NCBI GenBank assembly: GCA_900319365.1
Contig: ONOE01000008.1
Span: 1-64,000, forward strand
Direction of reading: 5' to 3'
Source: an uncultured bacterium
Lineage (GTDB): Bacteria > Cyanobacteriota > Vampirovibrionia > Gastranaerophilales > Gastranaerophilaceae
Length of the DNA stretch: 64,000 nucleotides
Shown here: piece by piece, positions 43,481 through 52,567 of the stretch
How positions within the stretch are numbered: position 1 is the first letter of the stretch
Layout: each line of letters starts with the position of its first letter
The notes under the pieces: generated by a model
Databases searched by the model: none
What the model was told of the DNA's origin: nothing
Seen by the model: only the letters and a program-made list of their open reading frames with translations
Made by a program: the position numbers and the translations under genes

Positions 43481-44155
43481 TCATGCAACGGGGATTGTAA
43501 TTTTGAATACCGTTTCTTTTGAATTTGATTTTTCAAGTTCAAGAGATGCATTTTGTTCTTGCAAATATTTTTTGCAAATATTCAGTCCGAAACCGCTGCC
43601 TGATTTTTTGGTTGTAAAACCGCAATCAAACAAATGCTTTTGATTATCGACAGATATCGGCTTTCCGTCATTAGATATTTCTAAAATACAATTTGCATTT
43701 TCTACCCTGCCGAGAACTTTAATATTCCCTTTATTTTCAATTGCTTCCGTTGCATTTTTTATAATATTTACAATGCAGGATAAAAATCTGCATTCATCAA
43801 CACAAATATTTGCGCTGTTATTTATTGATAATTCGAAATTAATATCTTTATCTTCTTCTTTTGCATAAGCCTTACCCATTTCAAAACCTTTTGTTGCAAG
43901 TGTTTTAAACTCATAAAGTTTTTTAGAATTTACATTTAATGATTTCAAATCGTTTAAATTCATTCCTATAATTAGCAAAGCATCATGAATACACTCAAGC
44001 GCATTATCAATTGAGGGGTTTTTGATATTGTCTTTTTCAAGTTTAACTTTAATTATTCTTGAATACATATCGCAAATTGATAAATTGTTGCGGATTTCAT
44101 GAGAGATAAAGCGTATTTTGTCTGACAAATCCGATTGATTATCCTGTTTAATCAT
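43481..44155 (-). CDS. Soluble sensor histidine kinase
   Basis: 224 residues from the ATG at 44155, chosen for AAAGG 5 bases upstream; the longer frame needs a TTG inside a hairpin. No membrane helix and no sensor domain in front. H-box FISHEIRNNLSICDMYSR (His19), N-box NIIKNATEAIENKG, G1 LEISNDGKPIS and G2 SGSGFGLNICKKY are all present, so it should be active. Partner is the response regulator directly upstream, from which it is separated by a terminator-like hairpin. Confidence 0.9.
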   Translation of the reverse strand: MIKQDNQSDLSDKIRFISHEIRNNLSICDMYSRIIKVKLEKDNIKNPSIDNALECIHDALLIIGMNLNDLKSLNVNSKKLYEFKTLATKGFEMGKAYAKEEDKDINFELSINNSANICVDECRFLSCIVNIIKNATEAIENKGNIKVLGRVENANCILEISNDGKPISVDNQKHLFDCGFTTKKSGSGFGLNICKKYLQEQNASLELEKSNSKETVFKITIPVA

Positions 44156-44170
44156 AAAAACCTTTCTTAA

Positions 44171-44209
44171 AAATAATGGGGCAGCAGCGAATTTGTGCAA
44201 GCCCCATTA
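44171..44209 (-). terminator. Terminator/attenuator between the response regulator and kinase genes
   Basis: Read leftward: TAATGGGGC and GCCCCATTA form a perfect 9-base stem around an 18-base loop, followed by TTTTTAAG. It would stop most transcripts from the regulator gene before the kinase. Confidence 0.65.
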
Positions 44210-44228
44210 AAATATATTTATTTAAATT

Positions 44229-44939
44229 TTATACAGATGCGGGAGTAGATGATGATTTTTCGGGAGACGGTTTAAAACCGTGAGTTAACGCATATAATAC
44301 CGCATTTGTTCTATCATTTACCTGCAACTTTTGAAAAATATTATTTACGTGAGTCTTAACGGTAGTATCGGAAATAATAAGTTTTTCCGCAATACCTCTG
44401 TATTTAATCCCTCTGGTTAATAATTCCAAAACTTCTGTTTCTCTGCCTGTCAAGGTTGAAAGAAGATTTTCGCCTTGAGTTGCTTTTGATTCTTCTTTTG
44501 CAGCTTTTTGGAAATATTCGAAAAATCTTGTAGATAAAATTGACGGCAAATAAATTTTTCCGTCAGCTACGGTTTCAATAGCATCGATTAATTTAGAAGA
44601 TGCCATAGTTTTCAAAACGTAGCCTCTTGCACCTAACTTCATAGCTCTGTAGATTAAATCCGAATCATCATAACCGCTCAAAATAATAACATTTGATTGA
44701 ATACCTGATTTTACAATTGCCTGCAAAGTTTGTAAACCGTCTTTTTCGGGCATATTAACATCCATTAAAATAATGTCGGGTCTGTATTTTTTAGCAAGAC
44801 TTAAACCTAAATTTGCATTTCTCGTAGCGCCTACCACGTTGTAACTTGTTTCAATGCTGATTAATTCTTTGATACCTCTCAAGTGGTTTGCGTTGTCGTC
44901 TATCAAAAGAACCCTTAACTTTCTTGTAAAATCTCTCAT
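44229..44939 (-). CDS. NarL/LuxR-type response regulator
   Basis: 236 residues. Receiver domain (about 8-125) with DD at 14-15, phosphoacceptor Asp60 in DIILMDVNMPEKDG, T/S in VIILSGYDD and Lys in YVLKTMAS. C-terminal HTH (about 165-230): LTGRETEVLELLTRGIKYRG then IAEKLIISDTTVKTHVNNIF. DNA-binding regulator of the narL group. GGGGGAATAAA precedes the ATG. Confidence 0.94.
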   Translation of the reverse strand: MRDFTRKLRVLLIDDNANHLRGIKELISIETSYNVVGATRNANLGLSLAKKYRPDIILMDVNMPEKDGLQTLQAIVKSGIQSNVIILSGYDDSDLIYRAMKLGARGYVLKTMASSKLIDAIETVADGKIYLPSILSTRFFEYFQKAAKEESKATQGENLLSTLTGRETEVLELLTRGIKYRGIAEKLIISDTTVKTHVNNIFQKLQVNDRTNAVLYALTHGFKPSPEKSSSTPASV

Positions 44940-45206
44940 TTTATTCCCCCATTTGTTTAATTGCTTATCTACACTACATATACTACTCTTTTTAGGGGGT
45001 CTTTAAATCCATGGAGTGATTGATAAAACATTCGGACAAGATTGAAAGAGATATCTAAACCTTCAGATTGATAAAATTCCTCAACCATGCTCTAGACCAT
45101 GCTTTTGCCGCATGGTTGATTAATTTTATATAAAATTGTGCGTAAGTATAATGTAGGATTTTATAAAATTTAAAATCAAACAAACAAAGTAGGATATTAA
45201 GAGGAT
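44940..45206. other. Gap with a hairpin between panC and the response regulator gene
   Basis: About 267 bases without a gene. A 10-base inverted repeat, TCAACCATGC (45081-45090) with GCATGGTTGA (45110-45119), lies in the middle; a second CCATGC at 45097-45102 can compete for the same right arm. It lies downstream of panC and may end or process that transcript. Upstream of the regulator only AT-rich sequence is seen. Confidence 0.55.
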
Positions 45207-46064
45207 TTATTCACCGAGCAGAATGTTGTCAATAAGTCTTACTCCGCCGACTCTGCAAGCGATAAAGACTCTTGTATTATCATTTGCCGTTGTTACATCT
45301 TCTAAATTATCAGCATCGCAAAATTCAAGATATTCAAGCTCGTGATGTTCGTTTAAGAAATTATATGCCGTTTCTTTTAAAGCTTTAACATCAGTTATGC
45401 CCTGCTTATAGCAATCTTTTATATTATTTAAAATTTTGTTCAACGCAAGAGCCTGAATTTTATCATCTTCAGATAAATATTTGTTTCTTGAACTCAATGC
45501 AAGCCCTGAAGCTTCTCTTACAATCGGACAGGGAACAATCTCAACGGGTATATTTAAATCCTTAACCATTTTCTTTATTATTACAAGCTGCTGCGCATCT
45601 TTTTGACCGAAAAACGCATAATCGGGCTGTACAATATTAAACAATTTATTTACAACGGTACAAACTCCGTCAAAATGACCTACTCTGGATTTGCCGCAAA
45701 GTTTATTTACATAGAAAAACGGCGGAACAACGTAAGTTAAAAAGTCATTTGATCTTTGCGGGGTATTACCGTACATTTCATTTGGTGTGGGCGCAAAAAC
45801 TATTGAAACCCCCGTATCATTACAAAGCTTTTCATCTGCCTCAAGAGTTCTGGGGTATTTGTCCAAATCTTCACCGGGGCAAAATTGAATCGGATTTACA
45901 AAAACAGAAACAACAACCTTGTCGCATTTTTCAACCGCTTTTTTAATAAGGCTCAAATGTCCGTTATGCAATGCGCCCATTGTCGGAACCAAACCGACGG
46001 TTAAGCCTTGTTTTTTCCATTCTTTAACCTGATCTCTTACTTCTTTTATAGTATGTAATAACAT
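45207..46064 (-). CDS. panC: Pantothenate synthetase
   Basis: Condenses pantoate and beta-alanine using ATP. 285 residues, full length. The HIGH-like motif is in LVPTMGALHNGHLSLIKKA, followed by VVSVFVNPIQFCPGEDLDKY, VGHFDGVCTVVNKLFNIVQP, YAFFGQKDAQQL and GLALSSRNKYLS (KMSKS-like). Upstream promoter TGcTAGAAT at 46102-46110 read leftward, with a 30-base leader containing GAGGGAT. Same pathway as coaX at 4476. Confidence 0.97.
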   Translation of the reverse strand: MLLHTIKEVRDQVKEWKKQGLTVGLVPTMGALHNGHLSLIKKAVEKCDKVVVSVFVNPIQFCPGEDLDKYPRTLEADEKLCNDTGVSIVFAPTPNEMYGNTPQRSNDFLTYVVPPFFYVNKLCGKSRVGHFDGVCTVVNKLFNIVQPDYAFFGQKDAQQLVIIKKMVKDLNIPVEIVPCPIVREASGLALSSRNKYLSEDDKIQALALNKILNNIKDCYKQGITDVKALKETAYNFLNEHHELEYLEFCDADNLEDVTTANDNTRVFIACRVGGVRLIDNILLGE

Positions 46065-46101
46065 TTTTAATATCCCTCATTCTTATATAAAATACACAAG
46101 T

Positions 46102-46110
46102 ATTCTAGCA
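46102..46110 (-). promoter_or_regulatory. Extended -10 of panC
   Basis: Read leftward TGcTAGAAT, the same form as before the GNAT gene, here with a normal leader and ribosome binding site. Confidence 0.5.
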
Positions 46111-46210
46111 CAAAATGAACATTGCAGCTTAAAAAATTATTAAGCATTATTAAACTTTACATCGCAAATCTTTTAATATAAGATAATATTGATATATATG
46201 GAGAGAAAAA

Positions 46211-46921
46211 TTGAAATATAAGAGGATATTATTAAAAATAAGCGGAGAAGCATTATTAGGGGATCAGGATTTCGGTATTGCGCCCGAACCCGTAACAATG
46301 ATTGCACAAGAGATTAAAAAAGCATGCACACTCGGCGCTCAGGTAGCCGTTGTCGTCGGCGGTGGAAACATTTTCAGAGGAATGAAAAACAGCGCCAAAA
46401 TCGGTTTAGACAGAGCAACGGGTGATTACGTCGGAATGCTTGCAACCGTAATGAATGCTATCACCCTGCAAAGTGCTTTAACTCAAATCGGAGTGGATAC
46501 AAGAGTTCAAACAGCAATCAATATGAACCAAATCGCAGAACCTTATATCCGCCACAGAGCAATAAGGCATTTAGAAAAAGGCAGAGTTGTTATATTTGCC
46601 GCAGGAACGGGAAATCCGTTCTTCACAACAGATACCGCAGCCGCATTAAGAGCATCGGAAATCAACGCTCAGGCAATGCTTATGGCTAAAAACGGTGTAG
46701 ACGGTGTTTATACGGCAGATCCCAACATTGATCCGACTGCTAAAAAACTTGAAGAAATGAAATACGATGATATTATCAAAAACGAACTCAAAGTAATGGA
46801 TACTTCGGCATGCGATTTGTGCAAACAAAACAATATTCCGATAGTCGTATTTGATTTCAAACAAAAAGATGGGATTAAAGACATCCTAGATGGTAAAAAA
46901 ATAGGGACTTATATTAATTAA
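46211..46921 (+). CDS. pyrH: Uridylate kinase
   Basis: UMP to UDP. 236 residues starting at TTG 46211, with GGAGAG 7 bases upstream; no ATG alternative keeps the conserved start [15 protein letters not shown]. Other motifs: [53 protein letters not shown] and DGVYTADP. First gene of a tight operon pyrH-frr-cdsA-rnc-rpe with one-base overlaps. Promoter probably TTTACA (46156-46161) and TAAGAT. Confidence 0.97.
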   Translation: MKYKRILLKISGEALLGDQDFGIAPEPVTMIAQEIKKACTLGAQVAVVVGGGNIFRGMKNSAKIGLDRATGDYVGMLATVMNAITLQSALTQIGVDTRVQTAINMNQIAEPYIRHRAIRHLEKGRVVIFAAGTGNPFFTTDTAAALRASEINAQAMLMAKNGVDGVYTADPNIDPTAKKLEEMKYDDIIKNELKVMDTSACDLCKQNNIPIVVFDFKQKDGIKDILDGKKIGTYIN

Positions 46922-46935
46922 GAAAGAGGTTAAAA

Positions 46936-47499
46936 ATGTCAGAATTAGATGAAATGTTTTTACTCGGGGAAGATAAAATGGAAAAAGCGCTTAACCAGCT
47001 ACACAGAGAATTTGCTTCCGTACGTTCGGGCAGAGCAAACCCCGCTATATTAGATAAAGTAGTAGTAGAATATTACGGAGCTCCGACACCGTTAAGACAA
47101 ATGTCGCAGGTAACTGTTCAAGACGGTACAACTCTTGTTATAACTCCTTATGACAAATCAATTTTAAAAGAAATCGAAAAAGGAATAATTAAAGCCGAAA
47201 TCGGAATTACACCGAACTCTGACGGTATTTGTATAAGACTTCCTTTCCCTCCGTTGACGGAAGAAAGAAGAAAAGAAATCGCTAAAGACGTTAAGAAAAT
47301 GGGCGAAGAAGCAAAAGTTGCAATCAGAAATATCCGTCGTGAAATGGTTGAAAAATTAAAGAAAATCGAAAAAGAAGAAAATCTTCCCGAAGATGTCGTA
47401 AAAGATAATCAGGATAAAATTCAAAAAATAACCGATAAACATACCGACAGCATTGATAAATCAGTAGCAGAAAAAGAAAAAGAGGTTATGACCGTATAA
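46936..47499 (+). CDS. frr: Ribosome recycling factor
   Basis: Splits the post-termination ribosome with EF-G. 187 residues, normal. The three-helix body is recognisable: MEKALNQLHREFASVRSGRA, then ANPAILDKVVVEYYGAPTPL, LRQMSQVTVQDGTTLVITPY and ITPNSDGICIRLPFPPLTEE with R-R-K-E. AAGAGGT precedes the ATG. Stop overlaps the cdsA start (TAATG). Confidence 0.98.
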   Translation: MSELDEMFLLGEDKMEKALNQLHREFASVRSGRANPAILDKVVVEYYGAPTPLRQMSQVTVQDGTTLVITPYDKSILKEIEKGIIKAEIGITPNSDGICIRLPFPPLTEERRKEIAKDVKKMGEEAKVAIRNIRREMVEKLKKIEKEENLPEDVVKDNQDKIQKITDKHTDSIDKSVAEKEKEVMTV

Positions 47500-48374
47500 T
47501 GAAACTTGACCTCGGCTTAAATAAAAATGCAACAAGAATGCTGACCGGTTTTATTCTCGGGTTTGTAGTTTTGTTGTGCATAATGCAGGGTGGACTTGTT
47601 TTGCTCGGAATGCTTGCATTCATTTTGTACTTTGCAACAAAAGAATACGTCAAAATATTAAATTACAAAGGCTTTTATCCGAGTATTGCCGTAATTTACG
47701 CAACAGAAATCGTACTTGCAATAATTGTTCAAAACGAAGCATTCGGACTTGTCGGCGCAACGCTGACAATATGCTCAATGTGCGCATTTATGTGGGTTTT
47801 ATTTGTCGGCAGGCAGCCATATATTGCAAATGCAGCAACAACGCTTTTCGGAATGGTTTATTGCGGTTGGTTTCCTCTGCATTTAATATTTTTCAGAAAT
47901 TTAAGCTGTCCCGAACATGACAGTGGCTTGGGTTTTGTAGTTATGATGCTTGTATCCGTCATAGCAACAGATGTCGGCTGCTACTATGCAGGCAGACATT
48001 TAGGCAAGCACAAACTTGCACCGACTGTCAGCCCGAATAAAACAATTGAAGGTTCAATCGGCGGAGCTTGCTGTTGTGTGTTCTTTTCCATTGTAATCGG
48101 AACATACCTCGGGTTAAGCTGGTATATGGCACTTATTGCAGGTTTGATAACTACGACATTTGCTCAAATCGGCGATTTGTGCGAATCGTTGCTTAAACGT
48201 GATGCGGGGGTAAAAGATTCGGGACATTCACTCCCCGGACACGGCGGTTTCTTAGACAGAACAGACAGTTTTGCTTTAACTATTCCTATTATGTATTACT
48301 TCTTTAAGTATTTTGTATACAGAACAGAATGGCAAACAACCGCATGGAATTTTGTTAAAGGGCTTATGCATTAA
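47499..48374 (+). CDS. cdsA: Phosphatidate cytidylyltransferase
   Basis: Makes CDP-diacylglycerol for phospholipid synthesis. 291 residues, about eight membrane helices. The CDS signature is complete: SLLKRDAGVKDSGHSLPGHG followed by GFLDRTDS. Asp/Gly-rich TDVGCYYAGRHLGKHKLAPT and SPNKTIEGSIGG are also typical. Overlaps both neighbours by one base. Confidence 0.96.
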   Translation: MKLDLGLNKNATRMLTGFILGFVVLLCIMQGGLVLLGMLAFILYFATKEYVKILNYKGFYPSIAVIYATEIVLAIIVQNEAFGLVGATLTICSMCAFMWVLFVGRQPYIANAATTLFGMVYCGWFPLHLIFFRNLSCPEHDSGLGFVVMMLVSVIATDVGCYYAGRHLGKHKLAPTVSPNKTIEGSIGGACCCVFFSIVIGTYLGLSWYMALIAGLITTTFAQIGDLCESLLKRDAGVKDSGHSLPGHGGFLDRTDSFALTIPIMYYFFKYFVYRTEWQTTAWNFVKGLMH

Positions 48375-49060
48375 TGAAAACGCTTGAGCAAATTTATGGA
48401 ATTGAGATTAAGACACCTGAACTTTTTAAAAAAGCTCTTACTCATCCGTCTTACACGCAGGATTTGAATTTGCCGCAGACAGAATCTTATGAAAGGCTTG
48501 AATTTCTGGGTGATGCTGTATTAAAACTTACCGTTTCCGATGTTTTATACAATATGTACCCTGATTCTAACGAGGGCGAAATGTCTAAAATTCGAGGGGT
48601 TGTGGTTTCAGATAATACTCTTGCCGATATTTCAAAGAAAAACGGTTTGCAGGAACTTATTATTATAAGTAAACATGACGAAAAGCAAGGTGCAAGGAAT
48701 TTAAATTCAATTTGTGCCTGTGCGTATGAAGCAATATTAGGCGCTTATTATCTTGACGGGAAATATCCGCAAATAAAAAATTACATTGAAAAGACTTTCA
48801 CTCCATATATTATTGAGGTTAAAAAGAATTTTACAAAATACAATGCAAAAGAAATTTTGCAGGAATACACTCAGGGTAAAGATAAAAAAAGACCCGTTTA
48901 TGAAATAATCGGGGAATCCGGTCCCGCACATAAAAGAGTTTTCGAAGTTCAGGTTTCTTATCAGGGCAAAATACTGGCAACCGAAAAAGGGATGTCTAAA
49001 AAAGATGCAGAACAAAAAGCAGCTTATGCAGCCTGCGAAAAATTAGGTTTAGTAAAGTAA
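48374..49060 (+). CDS. rnc: Ribonuclease III
   Basis: Cleaves double-stranded RNA in rRNA and mRNA processing. 228 residues. Catalytic signature ERLEFLGDAVLKLTVSD with Glu and Asp ligands, second acidic pair in CACAYEAILGAYYLD; C-terminal double-stranded RNA-binding domain (about 155-225: NAKEILQEYTQGKDKKRPVY, ATEKGMSKKDAEQKAAYAAC). Complete. Confidence 0.97.
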   Translation: MKTLEQIYGIEIKTPELFKKALTHPSYTQDLNLPQTESYERLEFLGDAVLKLTVSDVLYNMYPDSNEGEMSKIRGVVVSDNTLADISKKNGLQELIIISKHDEKQGARNLNSICACAYEAILGAYYLDGKYPQIKNYIEKTFTPYIIEVKKNFTKYNAKEILQEYTQGKDKKRPVYEIIGESGPAHKRVFEVQVSYQGKILATEKGMSKKDAEQKAAYAACEKLGLVK

Positions 49061-49082
49061 ATAAAATATAAAAGGGTAGATT

Positions 49083-49745
49083 ATGAGTATAATTATTTCA
49101 CCATCAATTTTATCTGCTGATTTTGCAAATCTCGGGCAGGATATTAAAACCGTTGAAAAATACGGCGCCGATTGGATTCACGTTGATGTTATGGACGGGC
49201 ATTTTGTTCCGAATATTACAATCGGAGTTCCAGTTGCAGCTTCAATCAGAAAGATTACAAATTCGCCACTTGACGTTCATTTGATGATTGATAATCCCTA
49301 TAAATTTATTGAACCGTTTGCCAAAGCGGGCGCTGATATAATTACATTTCATTATGAAGCCGTAAAAGCATACAGCATGGATTTAGAACGAGATATTAAA
49401 GATTTAATCGAAAAAATAAAATCTTTTGGTATAAAGGCAAGTATTTCCATAAAGCCCAAAACAGATCCGCAAGTTTTACAGCCTTATTTAAATATGCTTG
49501 ATATGGTACTTGTAATGACAGTTGAACCCGGGTTTGGCGGACAAAAATTTATGGATGAATGCGCTAAAAAAATAAAATTTATAAAACAAAATGCACCGCA
49601 AAATTTAATCATACAGGTTGACGGCGGGATTAATTCAGATACCGCAAAAATTTGCACATCATACGGCGCAACCTCACTTGTTGCAGGAAGCTACATTTAT
49701 AAATCCGACAATATAGAACAGGCTATTAAATCTTTACGAGGCTAA
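49083..49745 (+). CDS. rpe: Ribulose-phosphate 3-epimerase
   Basis: Interconverts ribulose 5-phosphate and xylulose 5-phosphate. 220 residues, TIM barrel. SPSILSADFANLGQDIKTVE, then WIHVDVMDGHFVPNITIGVP, DVHLMIDNPYKFIEPFAKAG, MTVEPGFGGQKFMDECAKKI and QVDGGINSDT carry the metal-binding His, Asp residues. Last gene of the pyrH operon. Confidence 0.97.
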   Translation: MSIIISPSILSADFANLGQDIKTVEKYGADWIHVDVMDGHFVPNITIGVPVAASIRKITNSPLDVHLMIDNPYKFIEPFAKAGADIITFHYEAVKAYSMDLERDIKDLIEKIKSFGIKASISIKPKTDPQVLQPYLNMLDMVLVMTVEPGFGGQKFMDECAKKIKFIKQNAPQNLIIQVDGGINSDTAKICTSYGATSLVAGSYIYKSDNIEQAIKSLRG

Positions 49746-49756
49746 AAATACAAAGC

Positions 49757-49784
49757 TTGATATATTTTTCAAAATTGTTATAAT
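49757..49784 (+). promoter_or_regulatory. Promoter of the first secreted protein gene
   Basis: TTGATA (49757-49762), 16-base spacer ending TGt, TATAAT (49779-49784), 8 bases, ATG at 49793: strong promoter with a start codon at about +1. Confidence 0.6.
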
Positions 49785-49792
49785 ATCTAAGT

Positions 49793-50437
49793 ATGAAAAG
49801 AGTTTTATCAATATCACTTATATATGCTTTTTTGTGTGCATCAATACTTTGCGTAAACGCTACAGATATTCAGCAAGCTCAGCAAAAGCAGGATTTGCCC
49901 GAAGTTAAAGTTGATTTAAGAGATCAGGCAGGAATTGAATTACCCGCAGGACTTGTTATACCCGTTTTGAATATGCAGGAAGTTTCAACCCAAACATGTC
50001 CCGAAGGGTACAAAACAAAATTTGTATCAACAAATGATATTTTTATGGGAGATGCAAAAGTAATCCCCGAGAATACGGAATTTTACGGATATATTGAAAA
50101 AATTAACGAACCCGTAATCGGCACAAATGCATCTATGAAAATAAAAATAACCAAAATGATATTACCCGACGGTTATGAACAATATATTAAAGCATATATT
50201 TATACGGCAAATGACAATTTAATAGGCGGAGAACTTACCCCGCCGTCAGAATGGGTAAAAATGCCGCACTATCAGGATAAATATCAGGGAATAGCATGGA
50301 TTCACCGAGGCGCAACCCTGCAGGTAAGACCCGGAGGCAGACGCTCAATGGGCGTACATACATCAGTTCCTGCAGGAGAAAGAGAACTTATTATTCTTGT
50401 TGCACCCATAAATATGAGCCATACATATATTGATTAA
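49793..50437 (+). CDS. Secreted protein of unknown function
   Basis: 214 residues with a Sec signal (residues 1-24: RVLSISLIYAFLCASILCVNA, cleavage before TDIQ). Mature part beta-rich: GIELPAGLVIPVLNMQEVST, VIPENTEFYGYIEKINEPVI, ASMKIKITKMILPDGYEQYI. It shares a layout with the following protein (an IPAG-type start, then a strand set ending in P-x-G-x-x-x-x-I), so the two may be diverged relatives. No ribosome binding site; probable leaderless message. Upstream of the TonB-ExbBD genes. Confidence 0.78.
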   Translation: MKRVLSISLIYAFLCASILCVNATDIQQAQQKQDLPEVKVDLRDQAGIELPAGLVIPVLNMQEVSTQTCPEGYKTKFVSTNDIFMGDAKVIPENTEFYGYIEKINEPVIGTNASMKIKITKMILPDGYEQYIKAYIYTANDNLIGGELTPPSEWVKMPHYQDKYQGIAWIHRGATLQVRPGGRRSMGVHTSVPAGERELIILVAPINMSHTYID

Positions 50438-50441
50438 TAAA

Positions 50442-50470
50442 TTGACAAAATCCATAGTCTAGCCTAAAAT
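50442..50470 (+). promoter_or_regulatory. Strong promoter before the second secreted protein
   Basis: TTGACA (50442-50447), exactly 17 bases, TAAAAT (50465-50470). Leader of about 40 bases with AAAGGGAT. Confidence 0.75.
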
Positions 50471-50515
50471 TATTAGTATAGATTAGGAATAATCTTTGAA
50501 AGGGATATGTAAGAT

Positions 50516-51193
50516 ATGAAGAAAATAATTTTAGCTATGCTGTGTGTATGTTTGACTTGTACAATTGCTTCGGCTAATAAGAATTTCAACGCAAACGCAA
50601 ATGACAATGCCTATCAGCTTGATACGGCACAAACATTAAAAAACAGTATCGTAGCCGTTCCTGCAGGACTAACGTTCAGAGGGGTGTTCTTATCCCCTAT
50701 CAGTTCTGAAACAGCTTATGCGGGACAAGAGGTCAGCCTTGCACTTTCAAACGATTTCTTCTACAAAGATAAAAAAATCGCACCCGCAGGAAGCACCGTA
50801 ACGGGAACCGTAATTGAAGTATCAAAAGCAAAACACGGCTCATTAAACGGCAAATTATCGCTAAGATTTACTCATATCCATACTCCCTCGGGATTAGATA
50901 TTCCCATATCGGCAATTGTTTATACTCCCGATAAAACTGGCGTAATTCTCGGCGGCTCGGATTTAACCGTAACGGTTAACGATACCCCGACAACAGAATT
51001 AACTTCAATCAAAGGGTATGTACCCGTTTATTCGGGTATGCGCACGGGAACCGGAGCTGCAATGGGAACAGCAGTAGAAACGGGAGGCGGAAGCCTTTTA
51101 AAATCAATATGGGATAAAGGGGAAGATGTTGAAATAAGCGCAAGCACTTCAGTTACCCTTATTCTTACTCAACCGATTACCGCAAATCCATAA
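50516..51193 (+). CDS. Secreted beta-rich protein, possibly TrbI/VirB10-like fold
   Basis: 225 residues. Sec signal 1-20 (IILAMLCVCLTCTIASA). The core VPAGLTFRGVFLSPISSETA, AGQEVSLALSNDFFYKDKKI, APAGSTVTGTVIEVSKAKHG, LSLRFTHIHTPSGLDIPISA has the strand order and P-A-G-S-x-V-x-G pattern seen in the C-terminal barrel of VirB10/TrbI and related outer-envelope proteins, but no other secretion gene is present. Likely periplasmic or outer-membrane partner of the TonB motor downstream; this is inference. Confidence 0.75.
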   Translation: MKKIILAMLCVCLTCTIASANKNFNANANDNAYQLDTAQTLKNSIVAVPAGLTFRGVFLSPISSETAYAGQEVSLALSNDFFYKDKKIAPAGSTVTGTVIEVSKAKHGSLNGKLSLRFTHIHTPSGLDIPISAIVYTPDKTGVILGGSDLTVTVNDTPTTELTSIKGYVPVYSGMRTGTGAAMGTAVETGGGSLLKSIWDKGEDVEISASTSVTLILTQPITANP

Positions 51194-51279
51194 GTCAAAA
51201 TAAGTAAATCGGGCAATAATTTTATTTCTGCTACAAGAATAAAATTAGCTGTAAATGTAGAGCTTTATTAAGGAAAAAA

Positions 51280-52524
51280 ATGTCATTACTTGGGAAATAT
51301 ACAGATGAAGAAAATTCAATAAGAAGAAATCCTCGTTCGGGAGCAACTCCCGATAGCTACGTAATGCCCGCAGTCGTCAGAGATGATGATGAAAACGGCG
51401 CTATTACATTGAAAAAGAGTTTGTGGATTTCAATCTTTTTACACCCTGCAACCATAGCCGTTATATGGTTGATATTATTTATTTGTACAATTCTCGGTAT
51501 ACATTTGACAATATTTGATAAACCGACCCCCAAGACAAAAGATATAGAATTTGTACTTGTTGATAAAGAAGCAACTCCAAGAGATATGCACACTAAAAAC
51601 AGGGCTGATATAAATTCAAGATCGGGCGGAATAAATAATCCGAAATTGCCCGTATCTATGCCGTCAAGTCAATCAAGACCGTCGGCAAAACCTGCAGGCG
51701 GCGGAGCTCCCAAAGCGGCACCAAAGCCATCTCATCAGCCGTCAATTATGGACAGAGTTAAACAAAGTATAGCAAAACCGCAGCATAAAGCACAGACGAC
51801 AACTCAAAAACATGCTACGCCGTCCCCCGTTGCAACACCTGCGGTACCAAAACACGATTTGGCAAGACCGCAGCCGCCTACGGCAAGACCGTCGGCAAGA
51901 CCGCCAATGACTCCGAAAGCGATATCAAGACCCTCTAATACCCCGTTTAAAGTTCCCGTACCATCGGGCGGTTCAAGAGCAGGACAATATGCTACAGGTC
52001 CGGTTTCGGGCTCAGGTTCATCTAAAAACGGCGGTTCAAGAGGATCGGGAAATTATTCTCCTAATCCGTCATTAGCTCCTATCGGCAGCGGTTCGGGCTC
52101 GTCAAGAGGAGCAGGACATGGAACAGGTTCGGGCTACGGCAGAGGTTCAGGCGGCGGCTCAGGCTCGGGATCGGGCGGAGGCAACCCCGGAGGAGGCGGA
52201 GGCAGACCCGGAATTGATGCAATCAGAGAGCCTGATTTCGGACCTTATATGAGAGAATTACAAAGACGAATCAAAATGAACTGGGATCCGCCAAAAGGAA
52301 ACGAAAGTAAACGTGTAGTTCTTTTATTCAAGATTGCAAAAGACGGAAGATTGTTATCTTGCAGAGTCTTTAAATCTTCAGGGTTACAGAATGCAGATGC
52401 GGCAGCATTGAACGCAGTAAAATTAGCCGCTCCGTTCAGACCGCTTCCTGCAGAATTTAAAGGACAAAATATCGATATTCAATTTACATTTGATTACAAT
52501 GTATTTGGAGCATCAAGGTACTAA
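51280..52524 (+). CDS. TonB/TolA-like energy-transducing protein
   Basis: 414 residues. Short cytoplasmic head, one membrane helix (about 48-70: LWISIFLHPATIAVIWLILF), a long Pro/Ala/Lys-rich then Gly/Ser-rich linker (about 120-310) spanning the periplasm, and a C-terminal TonB-type domain (about 320-414: FGPYMRELQRRIKMNWDPPK, VVLLFKIAKDGRLLSCRVFK, AALNAVKLAAPFRPLPAEF). The linker is unusually Gly-rich (GSGSGSGGG-like). It precedes ExbB and two ExbD genes, the reverse of the common exbB-exbD-tonB order. Confidence 0.9.
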   Translation: MSLLGKYTDEENSIRRNPRSGATPDSYVMPAVVRDDDENGAITLKKSLWISIFLHPATIAVIWLILFICTILGIHLTIFDKPTPKTKDIEFVLVDKEATPRDMHTKNRADINSRSGGINNPKLPVSMPSSQSRPSAKPAGGGAPKAAPKPSHQPSIMDRVKQSIAKPQHKAQTTTQKHATPSPVATPAVPKHDLARPQPPTARPSARPPMTPKAISRPSNTPFKVPVPSGGSRAGQYATGPVSGSGSSKNGGSRGSGNYSPNPSLAPIGSGSGSSRGAGHGTGSGYGRGSGGGSGSGSGGGNPGGGGGRPGIDAIREPDFGPYMRELQRRIKMNWDPPKGNESKRVVLLFKIAKDGRLLSCRVFKSSGLQNADAAALNAVKLAAPFRPLPAEFKGQNIDIQFTFDYNVFGASRY

Positions 52525-52567
52525 CAATAATAATTAAAAGAGTAATACAAAAAATGAGGATAAAAAA

